DNA from: Paludibacter sp.
GTDB taxonomy: Bacteria; Bacteroidota; Bacteroidia; Bacteroidales; Paludibacteraceae
Assembly: GCA_024710005.1 (NCBI GenBank)
Contig: JANJVQ010000028.1
Span: 33,469 to 97,468 of the forward strand
DNA length: 64,000 bases
Direction of reading: 5' to 3'
Both the position numbers and the translations under genes were made by a program. Under the pieces are notes generated by a model. That model was not told where the DNA came from and did no database searches. It saw only the letters and a program-made list of their open reading frames with translations. How positions within the stretch are numbered: the first letter of the stretch is position 1; each line of letters opens with the position of its first letter. Positions 36,926 to 45,409 of this stretch are shown in pieces.

Positions 36926-37090
36926 GAACCACAATAGGCACAAAAGGAAGTAAGAAACAAGAATAAAGAACTAAAGAGGTTTGGAATGAACCCTTAAATT
37001 TTTTAATCCTTAAATTTTTAAACCATATAAGCCATCTAAGTTACATGTAAGTTATTATTCACTAATCACTCATTCACTATTCACTATAAT
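36926..37090. repeat. Composite repeat between pyrG and yidC
   Basis: Contains the ACCACAAAAGGC module with one change (36926-36958), a single CATATAAGT arm (37022-37052, ACCATATAAGCCATCTAAG) and ATTCACT-type units (37065-37090). Same three modules as in the ssb-lon gap. Confidence 0.72.
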
Positions 37091-37119
37091 ATTTAATGTT
37101 TATCGTAAAGTATAATTAA

Positions 37120-39048
37120 ATGGATAAGAATACAATTCTCGGATTTGTTTTAATTGCAGCCATCCTGATTGGTTTCTCGGTTCTGAACCGTCCGAACGAG
37201 GAAGAGATTGCCCGTCAGAAAGCTTACAACGACTCAATCACCCGGGTTCAACTGGCACAACAGGAAGTCGAGAAACAGGCGCAGGTTCAGCAAGATATTA
37301 CGGCTGAAAATACGGCAGTAGCCAGCGACTCCGCATCAATGGAAAAATTCCTGAATGCACATGGTGATTTCAAATCTTCCGTTTATGGAGAAGAACAGCT
37401 TTTCGTACTGGAAAATGAGTTAGTTAAAATTACACTGAGCAACAAAGGAGGTAAAGTCATAGCTGCTGAATTGAAAAATTATCTTTCGCAGGATTCACTT
37501 CCTGTAAAACTTTTCAATCCTGAGGAAGCTGATTTCAGTTTCACCATGGCGTTGCGCAACAATCATATTGTCAACACCTCAGCCCTGTACTTCAAACCAA
37601 TATCGGCCATTACCAAAGACGAAGCCGGCAACCAGAAAATCACATTCAGACTTCAGTCGGATGCGGATGCCTATTTCGACTTCACCTATACCCTGCCGGC
37701 CGACGATTACATGCTCGATTTCGTGGTGAGTTCGAAAGAAGTTAACACCATCATGCCCCTGGGAAGCAATTACATGATTGTAAACTGGGATACAAAAATT
37801 CGTCAGCAGGAAAAAGGTCGTCAGTTTGAGGAACGCTATTCCACACTCAATTACAAGTATGTTACCGATGACATGGAAAAACTGAGTGAAACGAAAGACG
37901 ACTCCAAAAAAATATCCAACAAATTAAAATGGATTGCATTCAAAGATCAGTATTTCAGCTCCATTTTGATTGCCGGAAAAGATTTCAGTAATACCAGCTT
38001 ATCGAGTAAGGTTGAACCGAAAGAAAGCAAGTACGTAAAATCTTATACAGCTGAAATGACGGTTGATTACAATCCGAATGGAAATGAGGACCTTGCTTTC
38101 AAATTCTACTTCGGCCCTAACAAATACAAAACCCTGGCAGCATACGACAAAGGTGTTCCATCGGAACAAAAACTTAAATTACGTGACCTCATTCCATTGG
38201 GATGGGGAATCTTCGGATGGGTGAACCGGTTTGCCATTATCCCGATGTTCAACCTGTTCAGCTCTTTCATCGGTAATTTCGGTATCATCATCCTACTGAT
38301 GACCATTGTGATCAAAGTCGTATTATTCCCGCTTACTTACAAATCGTATGTTTCAAGCGCCAAGATGCGGGTATTAAAACCGGAAATCGATGAAATAAAT
38401 GCACGCATTCCGGCCGACAAACCGGCAGAACGTCAGAAAGCAACGATGGAGCTGTACCAGAAAGTGGGTGTGAGTCCGTTTAGTGGCTGTCTCCCTACCC
38501 TACTCCAGATGCCGATTTTATTTGCCATGTTCATGTTCTTCCCATCTTCCATTGAATTAAGAGGCGAAAGCTTCCTGTGGGCAAAAGACTTATCGTCCTA
38601 CGATGCGATTGTTAGCTGGGACACCTATATACCACTTATTTCTCCATATTTCGGGAACCACATCAGCTTGTTCACCCTGCTGATGACCATCACTACCTTG
38701 CTGTCGACCAAACTAAATATGGCCAACACCGCCACTCCTGACCAACCGGGTGCAGGTATGATGAAGTGGATGATGTACCTGATGCCGATTATGTTCATGT
38801 TCATGTTCAATAGCTATGCTTCCGGTTTGAGTTATTACTACTTCATTTCAACTTTGATTTCTGTGGGACAAACCTATATAATCAGGGCTACTGTTGATGA
38901 AAAGAAATTACTTGCCCAACTGCATGCCAAAAGAGTTGCCAATGCCAAGAAGCAGCCCACCAAAAAGAAAAGTGGCTTCATGGAGAGACTGGAGAAGATG
39001 CAGAAAGAGCAGGAGAAGATGATGAAGGAGAGGAGTAAGAGGAAGTAA
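37120..39048 (+). CDS. yidC: Membrane protein insertase YidC
   Basis: Inserts and folds inner-membrane proteins with or without SecYEG. 642 aa: an N-terminal membrane anchor (MDKNTILGFVLIAAILIGFS), a coiled-coil/linker, a large periplasmic beta domain (about 75-340), the conserved core with five membrane segments (about 360-600; NFGIIILLMTIVIKVVLFPL, VSPFSGCLPTLLQMPILFAM, MYLMPIMFMFMFNSYASGLS) and a very basic C-terminal tail (KKKSGFMERLEKMQ) that fits ribosome binding. Typical Bacteroidota length. Confidence 0.96.
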   Translation: MDKNTILGFVLIAAILIGFSVLNRPNEEEIARQKAYNDSITRVQLAQQEVEKQAQVQQDITAENTAVASDSASMEKFLNAHGDFKSSVYGEEQLFVLENELVKITLSNKGGKVIAAELKNYLSQDSLPVKLFNPEEADFSFTMALRNNHIVNTSALYFKPISAITKDEAGNQKITFRLQSDADAYFDFTYTLPADDYMLDFVVSSKEVNTIMPLGSNYMIVNWDTKIRQQEKGRQFEERYSTLNYKYVTDDMEKLSETKDDSKKISNKLKWIAFKDQYFSSILIAGKDFSNTSLSSKVEPKESKYVKSYTAEMTVDYNPNGNEDLAFKFYFGPNKYKTLAAYDKGVPSEQKLKLRDLIPLGWGIFGWVNRFAIIPMFNLFSSFIGNFGIIILLMTIVIKVVLFPLTYKSYVSSAKMRVLKPEIDEINARIPADKPAERQKATMELYQKVGVSPFSGCLPTLLQMPILFAMFMFFPSSIELRGESFLWAKDLSSYDAIVSWDTYIPLISPYFGNHISLFTLLMTITTLLSTKLNMANTATPDQPGAGMMKWMMYLMPIMFMFMFNSYASGLSYYYFISTLISVGQTYIIRATVDEKKLLAQLHAKRVANAKKQPTKKKSGFMERLEKMQKEQEKMMKERSKRK

Positions 39049-39055
39049 TTATTTT

Positions 39056-39254
39056 AGCGGAAAACGGAGAGCGGAAAGCGGAAAACGGACTCGCACAGAA
39101 GGGGCAGCTGATTTCAACCCAATGACAACGCCTTGGGTGCAATGGTAACAAACATACCTTGAGCGCCCTGTAAGGGCAGATTAATAGTAGTTAGTTTAAG
39201 GGTTTCCACTATTCGTTATTCACTCTCCGCTTTCCGCTTTCCGCTTTCCGCTAA
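39056..39254. repeat. GCGGAAA inverted repeat enclosing two REP-like hairpins
   Basis: Left arm 39056-39090 (GCGGAAA units) and right arm 39207-39254 (CCGCTTT units) are complementary. The ~115 bases between hold two small stems, CCCAA/TTGGG (about 39118-39137) and GCCCT-gta-AGGGC (about 39163-39176), of the kind seen in REP elements. Fills the yidC-gldB gap; no gene. Confidence 0.65.
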
Positions 39255-39265
39255 ATAAAATCATC

Positions 39266-40267
39266 ATGTTTAGAACCATCTCAACTATTCTCACAATTAC
39301 CTTGTTGCTTGCTGGTTGTCAGCAAAAAAACAGGTTTCATGTTGGTAGCTTTAAGCAACCGGTGGAAGTGAGTATTAATCGTTTTGATCTGGATTTTATT
39401 GCGCTTGACACAACAAACACTGTATCCGGATTGATTGTGCTCGGGAATAAATACCCTGCTTTTACTCCTGTTTTCTTATCTGAGGTTTTAATGATGGAGG
39501 TGACAGATACAGTTGAGAATGCCAATCAGATCAAAGCATTTTTACAGGATACTACTTTTCAGACTGTTCATCAGCTGGTAAAAACCACTTTTGATGATAT
39601 AAACGCAATTGAAAAACAGTTTTCAAAAGCTTTCTCCTATCTCAGGTTATATTTTCCGGCCATTAAACTTCCCGAAATATACTTTTTTGTTTCAGGCTTT
39701 AACCAACAGTTTTTATTGACCGATTCGATACTCGGCATCGGCAGTGATCTCTACTTAGGTGCCGACTTCCCTTTGTATAAAGATATTACCCACGAATACC
39801 TGCTTTCGGGCATGCGGAAAGAAATGTTGGTACTGGATGCACTCAACACGTTACTGCACAAGCAATTTCCTTTCAGGGGTGAAGTAAATCTGCTGAATTC
39901 GATGATCTATGAAGGAAAAATCCGGTATTTATTAGAAGTACTGATGCCTGATGCAAATAATGAATTAATTATGGGCTATTCGAATGCTGAAACCAGGTGG
40001 TGTAAGCAACATGAGAAAGCCATCTGGACAAGCATACTGGAACAGAAACACCTGTATACGACCGACTACATGCTGATTAACCAATACATCAATCCGGCTC
40101 CCTTCACTTCACCTGTATCACAGGATTCTCCTGGCAGAATTGGAGTCTGGATGGGTTATCAAATTGTATCACATTACATGCGAAACAATAAGCGTGTCGG
40201 TTTAGCCGAATTGATGCAAAACTTAAATCCTCAGTCTATTCTCGAGCAATCATTGTATCGTCCCTGA
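39266..40267 (+). CDS. gldB: Gliding motility lipoprotein GldB
   Basis: 333 aa with a lipoprotein signal (LLLAGCQQ, lipobox Cys at ~18). The body fits GldB: VEVSINRFDLDFI, YPAFTPVFLSEVL, GSDLYLGADFPLYK and the ending MGYQIVSHYMRNN. Found in gliding and non-gliding Bacteroidota with T9SS. Its 3' end overlaps the convergent LldE-like gene by 18 bases. Confidence 0.88.
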   Translation: MFRTISTILTITLLLAGCQQKNRFHVGSFKQPVEVSINRFDLDFIALDTTNTVSGLIVLGNKYPAFTPVFLSEVLMMEVTDTVENANQIKAFLQDTTFQTVHQLVKTTFDDINAIEKQFSKAFSYLRLYFPAIKLPEIYFFVSGFNQQFLLTDSILGIGSDLYLGADFPLYKDITHEYLLSGMRKEMLVLDALNTLLHKQFPFRGEVNLLNSMIYEGKIRYLLEVLMPDANNELIMGYSNAETRWCKQHEKAIWTSILEQKHLYTTDYMLINQYINPAPFTSPVSQDSPGRIGVWMGYQIVSHYMRNNKRVGLAELMQNLNPQSILEQSLYRP

Positions 40268-40975
40268 CAACACATCAGCCAGGTGGATGCCTTTAATTGG
40301 CAATTTGTGTTTGGCGATGTAACCATTGACATTCATCAGACAAGATGCCTCCGTACTCACGATGTAAGCGGCACCTGTCTCTAACGCATGTTGCACCTTT
40401 TTCTCAGCCATGGCAGTAGAGATAGCCGTATTTTTAACTGCAAATGTTCCTCCGAAACCACAACAGGTATCGCGTTCTGCCATCTCAATCAACTCCAGTC
40501 CTTTTACCATACGCAGCAATTTGCGGGGCTCTTCTTCTATTCCATATTCACGTAAAGCAGAGCAGGCATCGTGGAAAGTTACCTTGTGGTTAAACGTGAC
40601 ATCCAGCTGTTCAATCTTCAGTACATTCACCAGAAAATCAGACAATTCATATATCTTGTTTTTAATATTTTGCTGTTTGAGAAGTAATTCAGGATTATCT
40701 TTAAGTATTTTCGGATAATGATACATCACAAAACCGGTACAGGAAGCAGATGGAGAAACAATCGGCATTTCATCTCCGAAATCACGTAGAAACTTATCGG
40801 CCAACTTCGCAGCCTCATCCCAGTAACCGCTGTTATAAGCCGGCTGTCCGCAACAGGTTTGCTCCGGATTGTAATGCACTGTACATCCGGCTTTCTCCAG
40901 CACTGCTACGACATTAAAAGCCGTTTGCGGATAAAGCTGATCAATAAAACACGGTATAAATAATTGAACATCCAT
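40250..40975 (-). CDS. LldE/LutA-like (Fe-S)-binding oxidoreductase subunit
   Basis: 241 aa from the ATG at 40975 (the in-frame TTG at 41002 is not favoured). Two CCG domains: CCGQPAYNSG and CCGFGGTFAV, with further cysteines, the pattern of the L-lactate oxidation subunit LldE/LutA. The usual partners LutB and LutC are not adjacent. Last gene of a minus-strand run (porT, beta-helix, EEP, lldE). A role in oxidising L-lactate from rhamnose is possible but only inferred. Confidence 0.82.
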   Translation of the reverse strand: MDVQLFIPCFIDQLYPQTAFNVVAVLEKAGCTVHYNPEQTCCGQPAYNSGYWDEAAKLADKFLRDFGDEMPIVSPSASCTGFVMYHYPKILKDNPELLLKQQNIKNKIYELSDFLVNVLKIEQLDVTFNHKVTFHDACSALREYGIEEEPRKLLRMVKGLELIEMAERDTCCGFGGTFAVKNTAISTAMAEKKVQHALETGAAYIVSTEASCLMNVNGYIAKHKLPIKGIHLADVLSGTIQ

Positions 40976-40992
40976 TGTAAATATATTAGGAT

Positions 40993-42021
40993 TTAATACC
41001 AAAAATCGATATAAACCGGCAAATGATCGGAGAAGCCTCCAACATACTTCATGCCCGAATATGTTCTGAATGGCTTTTTGCCAAGGTATTTCATGTCATC
41101 CTCCAGCAAAAAATCAACATTGAAAATATGCACATCAGCCGGCGTTGTGTACAAGCCCTGCTGCTGATCCAGCATATACCCCGAAACAATTATCTGGTCG
41201 AGAGCACCCCACTCTGCTTCATGTTTATGTGTCCCCTTTCCTTCCTTGTGCAGCGAAAACATCAGGTTATACAAATACTCCTTACGAAAAGGCTCACGCG
41301 GTTCAAGCGCCTGTAAGACATCATGCAGACTTGTATTATCCGGATAATCATTGAAATCACCCATGATCAGGATATTCGCCTTTGCATCTTTCTCCTGAAT
41401 AAAGTTGACCTGCTTCCGCAGCATATTTGCTGCATCACTACGCCGGTCGGCCGATTCAAGCTCTCCACCCAGACGTGAGGGAAAATGACAGACAAATACA
41501 TGCAGGGTATCGCCCGACGGAACCCGCCCACAGACATACAAAATATCGCGGGTCGTGCTGTTAGGAGCATCTGTAAACCGTATCCGAATGGGCTCATCGT
41601 GCAGGACCTTGAACATCTCCGGCAAATAAAGTAATGCCACATCAACGCCCCTCGCATCAGGAGAATCGTGATGTACGAAACGATAATGCAGGTTATTTAA
41701 CGGTCCTCTGACCAAATCAAACAAGCCACGCCGGCTTTCCACCTCACAAAAACCAACTAAAGCGGGTGGTTCCCATGCTCCGACGGCTGCAATCACCCTG
41801 GCGATATTGTATTGTTTCCGCACATAACGATTGTAATTCCAGCCACGAATGCCTCCGGGCAGATATTCTTCATCCCGGGTGAGACTGTCATCGACACAGT
41901 CGAAGTAATTCTCAACATTGTAACACATCACCCTGAAAACTCTTTTCCCGGATTTGCCCTGTATCAAACTACCAGATTCAATAAGAAACAACAAACAAAA
42001 CATCCAGATTTTCATTTTCAT
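40993..42021 (-). CDS. Secreted endonuclease/exonuclease/phosphatase-family protein
   Basis: 342 aa. Start taken at 42021 (MKMKIWMFCLL); a second ATG two codons on is equally possible. Signal-like segment ends near SLIQG. Family motifs: MCYNVENYFD, LVGFCEVESRRG (metal Glu), MGDFNDYPDN (catalytic Asp/Asn) and FSDHLPVYIDF (catalytic His). Substrate could be nucleic acid or a phosphoester; unknown. Own -7 box at 42045-42052. Confidence 0.87.
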   Translation of the reverse strand: MKMKIWMFCLLFLIESGSLIQGKSGKRVFRVMCYNVENYFDCVDDSLTRDEEYLPGGIRGWNYNRYVRKQYNIARVIAAVGAWEPPALVGFCEVESRRGLFDLVRGPLNNLHYRFVHHDSPDARGVDVALLYLPEMFKVLHDEPIRIRFTDAPNSTTRDILYVCGRVPSGDTLHVFVCHFPSRLGGELESADRRSDAANMLRKQVNFIQEKDAKANILIMGDFNDYPDNTSLHDVLQALEPREPFRKEYLYNLMFSLHKEGKGTHKHEAEWGALDQIIVSGYMLDQQQGLYTTPADVHIFNVDFLLEDDMKYLGKKPFRTYSGMKYVGGFSDHLPVYIDFWY

Positions 42022-42044
42022 TTTTATTTTCTCAGTTAGGTTTG

Positions 42045-42052
42045 CAAAGATA
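42045..42052 (-). promoter_or_regulatory. -7 box (TATCTTTG) of the EEP-family gene
   Basis: Minus-strand TAnnTTTG match, 23 bases before the start; no clear -33. Confidence 0.45.
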
Positions 42053-42136
42053 AAAAATACCCGGCATACACATACCAGGTATAACACGCAAAAAAGCAAA
42101 AAGATAAAACTTTATACTTTTTGATTGAATTTTTAC

Positions 42137-43606
42137 TTATTGAGCTGATTTAGGATACCATTCATACGCTCCGGCATCAGGCTGACCGTCGGCAAGGCGA
42201 TTCCGGCCTTTCAAATCGAGCGGATACTGACTCGAAATCAGCGGATCGGCAACCGTATCGCGGGCCGGGGAAATAGAATCAAGCATAAAATCGAAATAGC
42301 CTTCCTTTTTATAATCGTATATATCCCTTATAAAAACAGTATCATTTTTTGCATACCAGCGAATATGCTGAAATACCGATAATTCCGAAGGTTCTGTTTT
42401 TCTGATGTAAGAATGCTGAAAGTCGCCTTTATAAAGTTCCTTGAATTTTGTCGCGAGCGTAAACTCATTGGCTGAAGTTCCGGTGATGATGCAATTTTTA
42501 AAAACAGTCTCCATCGCCAGCGCTTTATTCAAATCCATGAGCATCACAGCCGGGGTATTATCCCTGTTTGTCGGGCGGCCGGAACTCCGACTGAAGAAGT
42601 TCACAATCGTGCAATGATAAAAGGCATGTTTCCCCCCGTTCAGGTACACGGTATAACTTCCGGAGTTCGAAATTTCAGAATTGGTAACCAGCAAATCACC
42701 ATTTACCGCGACAATATTATAAAGTAAAAAATTATGGATAATGCTGTTGTTTATTTCCAGCGAAGGTATATAATTTCTATCTTCATTGTAAAAATACAAA
42801 CCAACATATCCACTGCTCATCTGCAGATGGTTTAATACATGATTACCTGTTTTCGAAAGCAGGTAAACCCCACCCCATTGCCCTGCAACATACTTATATG
42901 GCACCGGCTTATCGTACATGATATTATCCAACCGGTCACCCCGCATCACAACCGGGCGCTCAAACGTACCTTCCGCACGTAGATTACCATAAACAATCAA
43001 ATTCGCGTTATGGTGAAAGTACAATACTGCCCCTGCCGGCAAGGTCAGCGTAACATCCGGATTTACCCGTAAGGAATCATAAATCAGATAGGGTTTATCT
43101 GCATTCAGTATCGTATTGCTTGTAACAACCTGACCTCTGAGTACCTCCACATCCTGACCGTAGGCCTCAAGCAATATCCGTTGATGCTGATCCTGTACAT
43201 TGAAAACAATAGAATCCTGTACCAACACAGGCGTATTCACATCATTCGGATCGACTTTTACTTCAATGAAAATATACAACGAATCTTTGGCCCGGATGGT
43301 AATGTCCCTGAAAAGATGATTAGCGCTTTTGGCTCCATCGACATTAATCCTGAAAGCGGAAGCAGCACCACCGGCTAATTTAATTTCACTGATGTTTACT
43401 GCTTTATTTTGTCTGTTGTACACAAGAATTTTAGCCGTTGCACTGCCAATATTGGTAAAAACCGTATCAAAAGTGAGCGTATCTTTCGAAAACTGCAATA
43501 CGCCACCCTGATTGTCAATCCCGAGATTATCTTCACAGCCAACAACAGAAATAAAAAAGAGCGGTATCAGCAGAAAAAGCAAGTATGTTTTAATATGAAT
43601 CTTCAT
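42137..43606 (-). CDS. Right-handed parallel beta-helix lipoprotein
   Basis: 489 aa. Lipoprotein signal with lipobox VVGC (Cys ~24), an Ig-like segment (about 35-150, LTFDTVFTNIGSATA), then repeats of short strands with Asn ladders (HNANLIVYGNLRAEGTF, NYIPSLEINNSIIHNF, GDLLVTNSEISNSGSY) as in pectate-lyase-like folds. Ends with GRNRLADGQPDAGAYEW, a motif common in such proteins. No catalytic site is evident, so binding or cell-surface role. Starts 9 bases after porT. Confidence 0.8.
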   Translation of the reverse strand: MKIHIKTYLLFLLIPLFFISVVGCEDNLGIDNQGGVLQFSKDTLTFDTVFTNIGSATAKILVYNRQNKAVNISEIKLAGGAASAFRINVDGAKSANHLFRDITIRAKDSLYIFIEVKVDPNDVNTPVLVQDSIVFNVQDQHQRILLEAYGQDVEVLRGQVVTSNTILNADKPYLIYDSLRVNPDVTLTLPAGAVLYFHHNANLIVYGNLRAEGTFERPVVMRGDRLDNIMYDKPVPYKYVAGQWGGVYLLSKTGNHVLNHLQMSSGYVGLYFYNEDRNYIPSLEINNSIIHNFLLYNIVAVNGDLLVTNSEISNSGSYTVYLNGGKHAFYHCTIVNFFSRSSGRPTNRDNTPAVMLMDLNKALAMETVFKNCIITGTSANEFTLATKFKELYKGDFQHSYIRKTEPSELSVFQHIRWYAKNDTVFIRDIYDYKKEGYFDFMLDSISPARDTVADPLISSQYPLDLKGRNRLADGQPDAGAYEWYPKSAQ

Positions 43607-43615
43607 GCCGTAAAA

Positions 43616-44320
43616 TTACTCAATATTCAATGAAAACACAAGTACGCGGGACAACAAGCTCGAAATGGCATTGGTGTATTTGAGATTGGCCGAAGTATCA
43701 ACTGTAACTTCTTTGGGAGTCAACACGTTCATCCGGCCAAAATTAAATTTCAATTCAGGAGATAATTTGAAAAAACGAAAATACAAATCACATCCGATTC
43801 CCGCGCTGAAATAATAATCAGAAAGGTTCAATGTCACATCCGTTTGCTCATCACGCCCCAAATCGAAATAAGTCCCGGTACCGACTTGCACATAGGGTTT
43901 AAAATTCCCGTATCTTTCAGCGCTATATCTCAGATAAACCGGAAAATCAATCGGCAGTGAAAACATATTCACCACTTTGTCATCTTCCAGCATCCCGGTA
44001 GCTACATCGTAGGTTTTAAAACGTAAATTACGTTCCCCAAGCAATAGTGTAGGCGTAAAACGTAAATTGAAATAGCGGTGAAGCCTGAAATCGGTAACCA
44101 ATCCCACCGTAAACCCGGGAACGATATTAGCCACATCAGCATAATATATTTTTCCATCCTGTACCAGCTCAGTATGCTCCACATCAAGGTCCATGTAATT
44201 GGTACCGAGCGAGAATCCGAGCCTGAACGTTTTATAATCCAGATCCGTCAGGTTGCCCTGAGCCGACAAAGCAGGTAAAATAGACAGAAATAAAAACAAG
44301 GAAAAACACTTCTTCACCAT
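43616..44320 (-). CDS. porT: Type IX secretion/gliding protein PorT
   Basis: 234 aa from ATG 44320 (a 20-residue longer frame starts upstream of the promoter and is rejected). Signal peptide ending ALSAQ, then an eight-strand-like barrel: FRLGFSLGTNYMDLDV, PGFTVGLVTDFRLHRYFNLRFTP, NMFSLPIDFPVYLRYSAERYGN. PorT is needed for T9SS in Porphyromonas. Supports an active T9SS, in line with the sorting domains seen in this window. Confidence 0.86.
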   Translation of the reverse strand: MVKKCFSLFLFLSILPALSAQGNLTDLDYKTFRLGFSLGTNYMDLDVEHTELVQDGKIYYADVANIVPGFTVGLVTDFRLHRYFNLRFTPTLLLGERNLRFKTYDVATGMLEDDKVVNMFSLPIDFPVYLRYSAERYGNFKPYVQVGTGTYFDLGRDEQTDVTLNLSDYYFSAGIGCDLYFRFFKLSPELKFNFGRMNVLTPKEVTVDTSANLKYTNAISSLLSRVLVFSLNIE

Positions 44321-44353
44321 ATTCTCAAGTAAATATCCAATAAAACGGCAATA

Positions 44354-44383
44354 CAAATTTATTATTGCTGAAATCGGCACAAA
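44354..44383 (-). promoter_or_regulatory. porT promoter
   Basis: Minus strand TTTG (44383-44380), 18 bases, TAAATTTG (44361-44354). Confidence 0.6.
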
Positions 44384-44396
44384 AATAAGGATATAT

Positions 44397-44427
44397 TTTG
44401 TAACCTATTAAAAATTTTCTACATTTG
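44397..44427 (+). promoter_or_regulatory. Ferredoxin promoter
   Basis: TTTG (44397-44400), 19 bases, TACATTTG (44420-44427): a near-ideal Bacteroidota promoter, divergent from porT. Confidence 0.7.
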
Positions 44428-44463
44428 CAGCGCTAATTAGTACTAACAAAAAAATTTCGAAAA

Positions 44464-44631
44464 ATGGCTTACGTAATTTCAGAAGATTGTATTGCATGTG
44501 GATCTTGCATTAGTGAATGTCCGGTTGATGCGATTTCAGAAGGTGACATCTATGTTATTGATCCTGAAGTTTGCACCGATTGCGGAACCTGTGCCGATGT
44601 TTGTCCCTCAGAAGCAATCAGTCCAGCATAA
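44464..44631 (+). CDS. 2[4Fe-4S] ferredoxin
   Basis: 55 aa, a small electron carrier. Two CxxCxxCxxxCP motifs: CIACGSCISECPVDAI and CTDCGTCADVCPSEAI, each giving one cluster together with the other half's last Cys. Start MAYVISEDC is standard for clostridial-type ferredoxins. Strong promoter upstream and a terminator at 44655-44692, so it is a single-gene unit; likely a general partner for pyruvate- or 2-oxoacid-ferredoxin enzymes or hydrogenases. Confidence 0.95.
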   Translation: MAYVISEDCIACGSCISECPVDAISEGDIYVIDPEVCTDCGTCADVCPSEAISPA

Positions 44632-44654
44632 TTGACGCTGTCTTAAAGAAATCG

Positions 44655-44692
44655 AACAGGAGGAAAATCGAATGGTTTTTCTCCTGTTTTTA
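44655..44692 (+). terminator. Terminator after the ferredoxin gene
   Basis: AACAGGAG pairs with CTCCTGTT, with further AAAA/TTTT pairing inside, then a T run. Confidence 0.82.
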
Positions 44693-44782
44693 TTATTTGA
44701 TATTTGGCTTAAGCTAATATGTCAATTTTACATAAGGATTTTATGCATAATAAATCCCGACAAACTAATACATGCCTCTATT

Positions 44783-44933
44783 TAAACTATGCTGAATATC
44801 CTGTTGAAGTAACAAACAAAACAAGGAGGATTAATCGTAGCATATATATGGTAGAGCACTTAGGATATATATGCTAAATAACTTACCATATATACCCTAA
44901 GTATGGTAACATATATATGTCAGGCATAGTTTA
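44783..44933. repeat. Nested inverted repeats upstream of the HU-like gene
   Basis: A 79-bp imperfect palindrome (44841-44919, centre 44880). Its ends are CATATATATG at 44841 and 44910, and its inner arms ACTTAGGATATATATG (44858-44873) and 44887-44902 match at 15 of 16. An outer pair TAAACTATGC (44783-44792) / GCATAGTTTA (44924-44933) surrounds it. The remaining parts of the 377-base gap (44693-44782, 44934-45008) show no gene. Confidence 0.8.
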
Positions 44934-45008
44934 TGCTGAAGTATTTATTAGTTAAACCTGACATTCAGAATAGACTAACATGTTTCATACATTAATACAA
45001 CAGTACTT

Positions 45009-45401
45009 ATGTCCATCAATTACAAGATGATCTTTCGGGGCGACTATTTGAACCCGAATGATAAAAAGAAAACCGGTTTTTATCCACAGATAGTTCGCAA
45101 GCGAACAGTAAGCATCAAAGACCTGGCAGAAAAGATGTCACAAGGCAAAAAAATTGGCGCGATAGAAGCAGAAGTCAATATCAAAGCCTTACTTGCCTGC
45201 ATCGAATCAGAACTACTGGAGGGCAACCATGTTTGTCTGAACGATTTCGGCACGTTTTCACTCACAGCTGAATGTCGCGAAGTAAGCAACCCCGATGAAG
45301 TTCGGGCTGAATCCATATCTGTGAAACGCATCGTATTCACGCCATCGAAAGGGCTGAAACAGAATATGCGTATGGCGAGGTTTGTGAGAGGAAAAGGGTA
45401 A
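45009..45401 (+). CDS. HU-like DNA-binding protein
   Basis: 130 aa, HU/IHF fold with a ~35-residue N-terminal extension typical of the Bacteroidota HU-HIG group: VSIKDLAEKMSQGKKIGAIE, then GNHVCLNDFGTFSLTAECRE (the DNA-binding beta arm region) and IVFTPSKGLKQNMR. Probably a nucleoid protein. Sits downstream of a large palindromic region that could be its own control site. Ends 8 bases from the convergent Usp gene. Confidence 0.83.
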   Translation: MSINYKMIFRGDYLNPNDKKKTGFYPQIVRKRTVSIKDLAEKMSQGKKIGAIEAEVNIKALLACIESELLEGNHVCLNDFGTFSLTAECREVSNPDEVRAESISVKRIVFTPSKGLKQNMRMARFVRGKG

Positions 45402-45409
45402 ATATTTAT

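Noticed and set aside
44320..44380. Longer PorT start
   Set aside because: The extra residues cover the porT promoter; the signal peptide starts at MVKKCFSL.
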